Assembly: GCF_000515215.1 (NCBI RefSeq)
Contig: NZ_KI911557.1
Coordinates: 434,001-498,000 of the forward strand
DNA from: Methylomonas sp. 11b
GTDB lineage: Bacteria > Pseudomonadota > Gammaproteobacteria > Methylococcales > Methylomonadaceae
DNA length: 64,000 bases
Reading direction: 5' to 3'
The position numbers and the translations under genes were made by a program. The notes under the pieces are model-generated. The model was not told the origin of the DNA, did no database searches, and saw only the letters and a list, made by a program, of their open reading frames with translations. Below, piece by piece: positions 63,529 through 64,000 of this stretch. The first letter of the stretch is position 1, and every line of letters begins with the position of its first letter.

Positions 63529-64000
63529 ATGACACGTTTTGATTCGCTGCAAGCCTGGTTGGACTGGCAGGAAAAATTACATCCTCGGCCTATCGATTTG
63601 GGATTGGGACGGGTTGCCGGCGTATATCGGCAGCTTAACCCCGAGCAGAAAAAGCCGCTGACTATTACAGTTGCCGGCACCAACGGCAAGGGTTCCTGCG
63701 TGGCATTTCTGGAAGCGATATATCGCGCCGGGGGCTATAGAGTGGGTGCTTACACATCGCCGCATATTTTGCGTTATAACGAACGCATTCGTATTGATGG
63801 CGAGCCCGTTGCCGATGCGATGATTTGCGACGCTTTTGCCCGTATAGATGCGGCACGCGGCGAGACCAGTTTGAGCTATTTCGAGTTTGGCACATTGGCG
63901 GCGTTGAGTATTTTCGCCGACGCGGGTCTGGATATTCAGTTGCTGGAAGTCGGTTTGGGCGGCAGGCTCGATGCGGTGAATATTGTTGATCCCGATGCGG
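63529..64000 (+). CDS. folC: Bifunctional dihydrofolate/folylpolyglutamate synthase FolC, 5' part
   Basis: 157 residues visible; the frame is still open at the window end. It starts ATG 63529, 11 bp after the accD stop. The Mur-ligase-type P-loop TITVAGTNGKGSCV is present, followed by GAYTSPHILRYNERIRIDG and EVGLGGRLDAVN, FolC signatures. It adds glutamate to folates. Confidence 0.95.
   Translation, partial: MTRFDSLQAWLDWQEKLHPRPIDLGLGRVAGVYRQLNPEQKKPLTITVAGTNGKGSCVAFLEAIYRAGGYRVGAYTSPHILRYNERIRIDGEPVADAMICDAFARIDAARGETSLSYFEFGTLAALSIFADAGLDIQLLEVGLGGRLDAVNIVDPDA

Noticed and set aside
1..64000. CRISPR arrays, rRNA and tRNA genes
   Set aside because: No regularly spaced repeats, rRNA segments or convincing tRNA cloverleaf were seen anywhere in the window by eye.

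Overview
The window looks like chromosome of a gammaproteobacterium, most likely a Methylomonas-type methanotroph. This is an inference from the gene families: trpF-trpB-trpA-accD-folC order, cytochrome c' beside a b-type cytochrome, tonB-exbB-exbD, smpB and ratA-rnfH, with moderate GC. It alternates ordinary chromosome with a dense accessory zone in its left 55 kb.

Region 1 (1-11174) is part of an SXT/R391-like integrative conjugative element. It holds the end of an SNF2 helicase, a possible MobI-type protein, a hairpin-rich gap that could hold an oriT, traF-traH-traG of an F-type type IV secretion system, and a convergent operon with a lytic transglycosylase, FlhD-like and FlhC-like activators (the SetD/SetC arrangement) and a zinc-ribbon membrane protein. 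Region 2 (11575-16636) is a MocR regulator with palindromic operators, divergent from an operon of EamA exporter, class IV aminotransferase, DinB (broken by a stop codon), cupin and histidine phosphatase.

Region 3 (about 16870-18952) is an array of integron gene cassettes without an integrase. Its last attC site is interrupted by an IS66 remnant. A second, inverted cassette array lies at 53007-54572. At least three of the cassette genes resemble PD-(D/E)XK nucleases.

Region 4 (19986-35686) is the most unusual part. It is a 15.7-kb Tn3-family transposon bounded by 40-bp inverted repeats that match at 38 positions. Behind tnpA, tnpR and a res site it carries seven co-directional genes: a secreted repeat protein with an exosortase-type C-terminal sorting signal, a small secreted protein, a transglutaminase-fold protein without the catalytic cysteine, a 1549-residue RHS-repeat protein with a variable C-terminal toxin-like domain, an ankyrin-containing candidate immunity protein, an exosortase with its Cys/Arg/His triad, and an exosortase-associated membrane protein. 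My reading is a mobile surface-display or polymorphic-toxin module carrying its own sorting enzyme. The insertion has no 5-bp target duplication and sits between a truncated IS66 and a truncated membrane-protein gene.

Region 5 (36409-49117) has an AraC/GyrI regulator, decayed relics of a conjugative element (traD and an integrase), a degenerate EAL protein, cytochromes, a dienelactone hydrolase, the TonB system, small unknown genes and a nitrilase-GNAT pair. Region 6 (49442-64000) is ordinary chromosome apart from the second cassette array: Fe-S reductase, AAA ATPase, ratA-rnfH, an Na-dependent transporter, smpB, isochorismatase, apbE, a DUF2231-like protein and trpFBA-accD-folC, the last cut by the window edge. 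No rRNA, tRNA or CRISPR array was seen.
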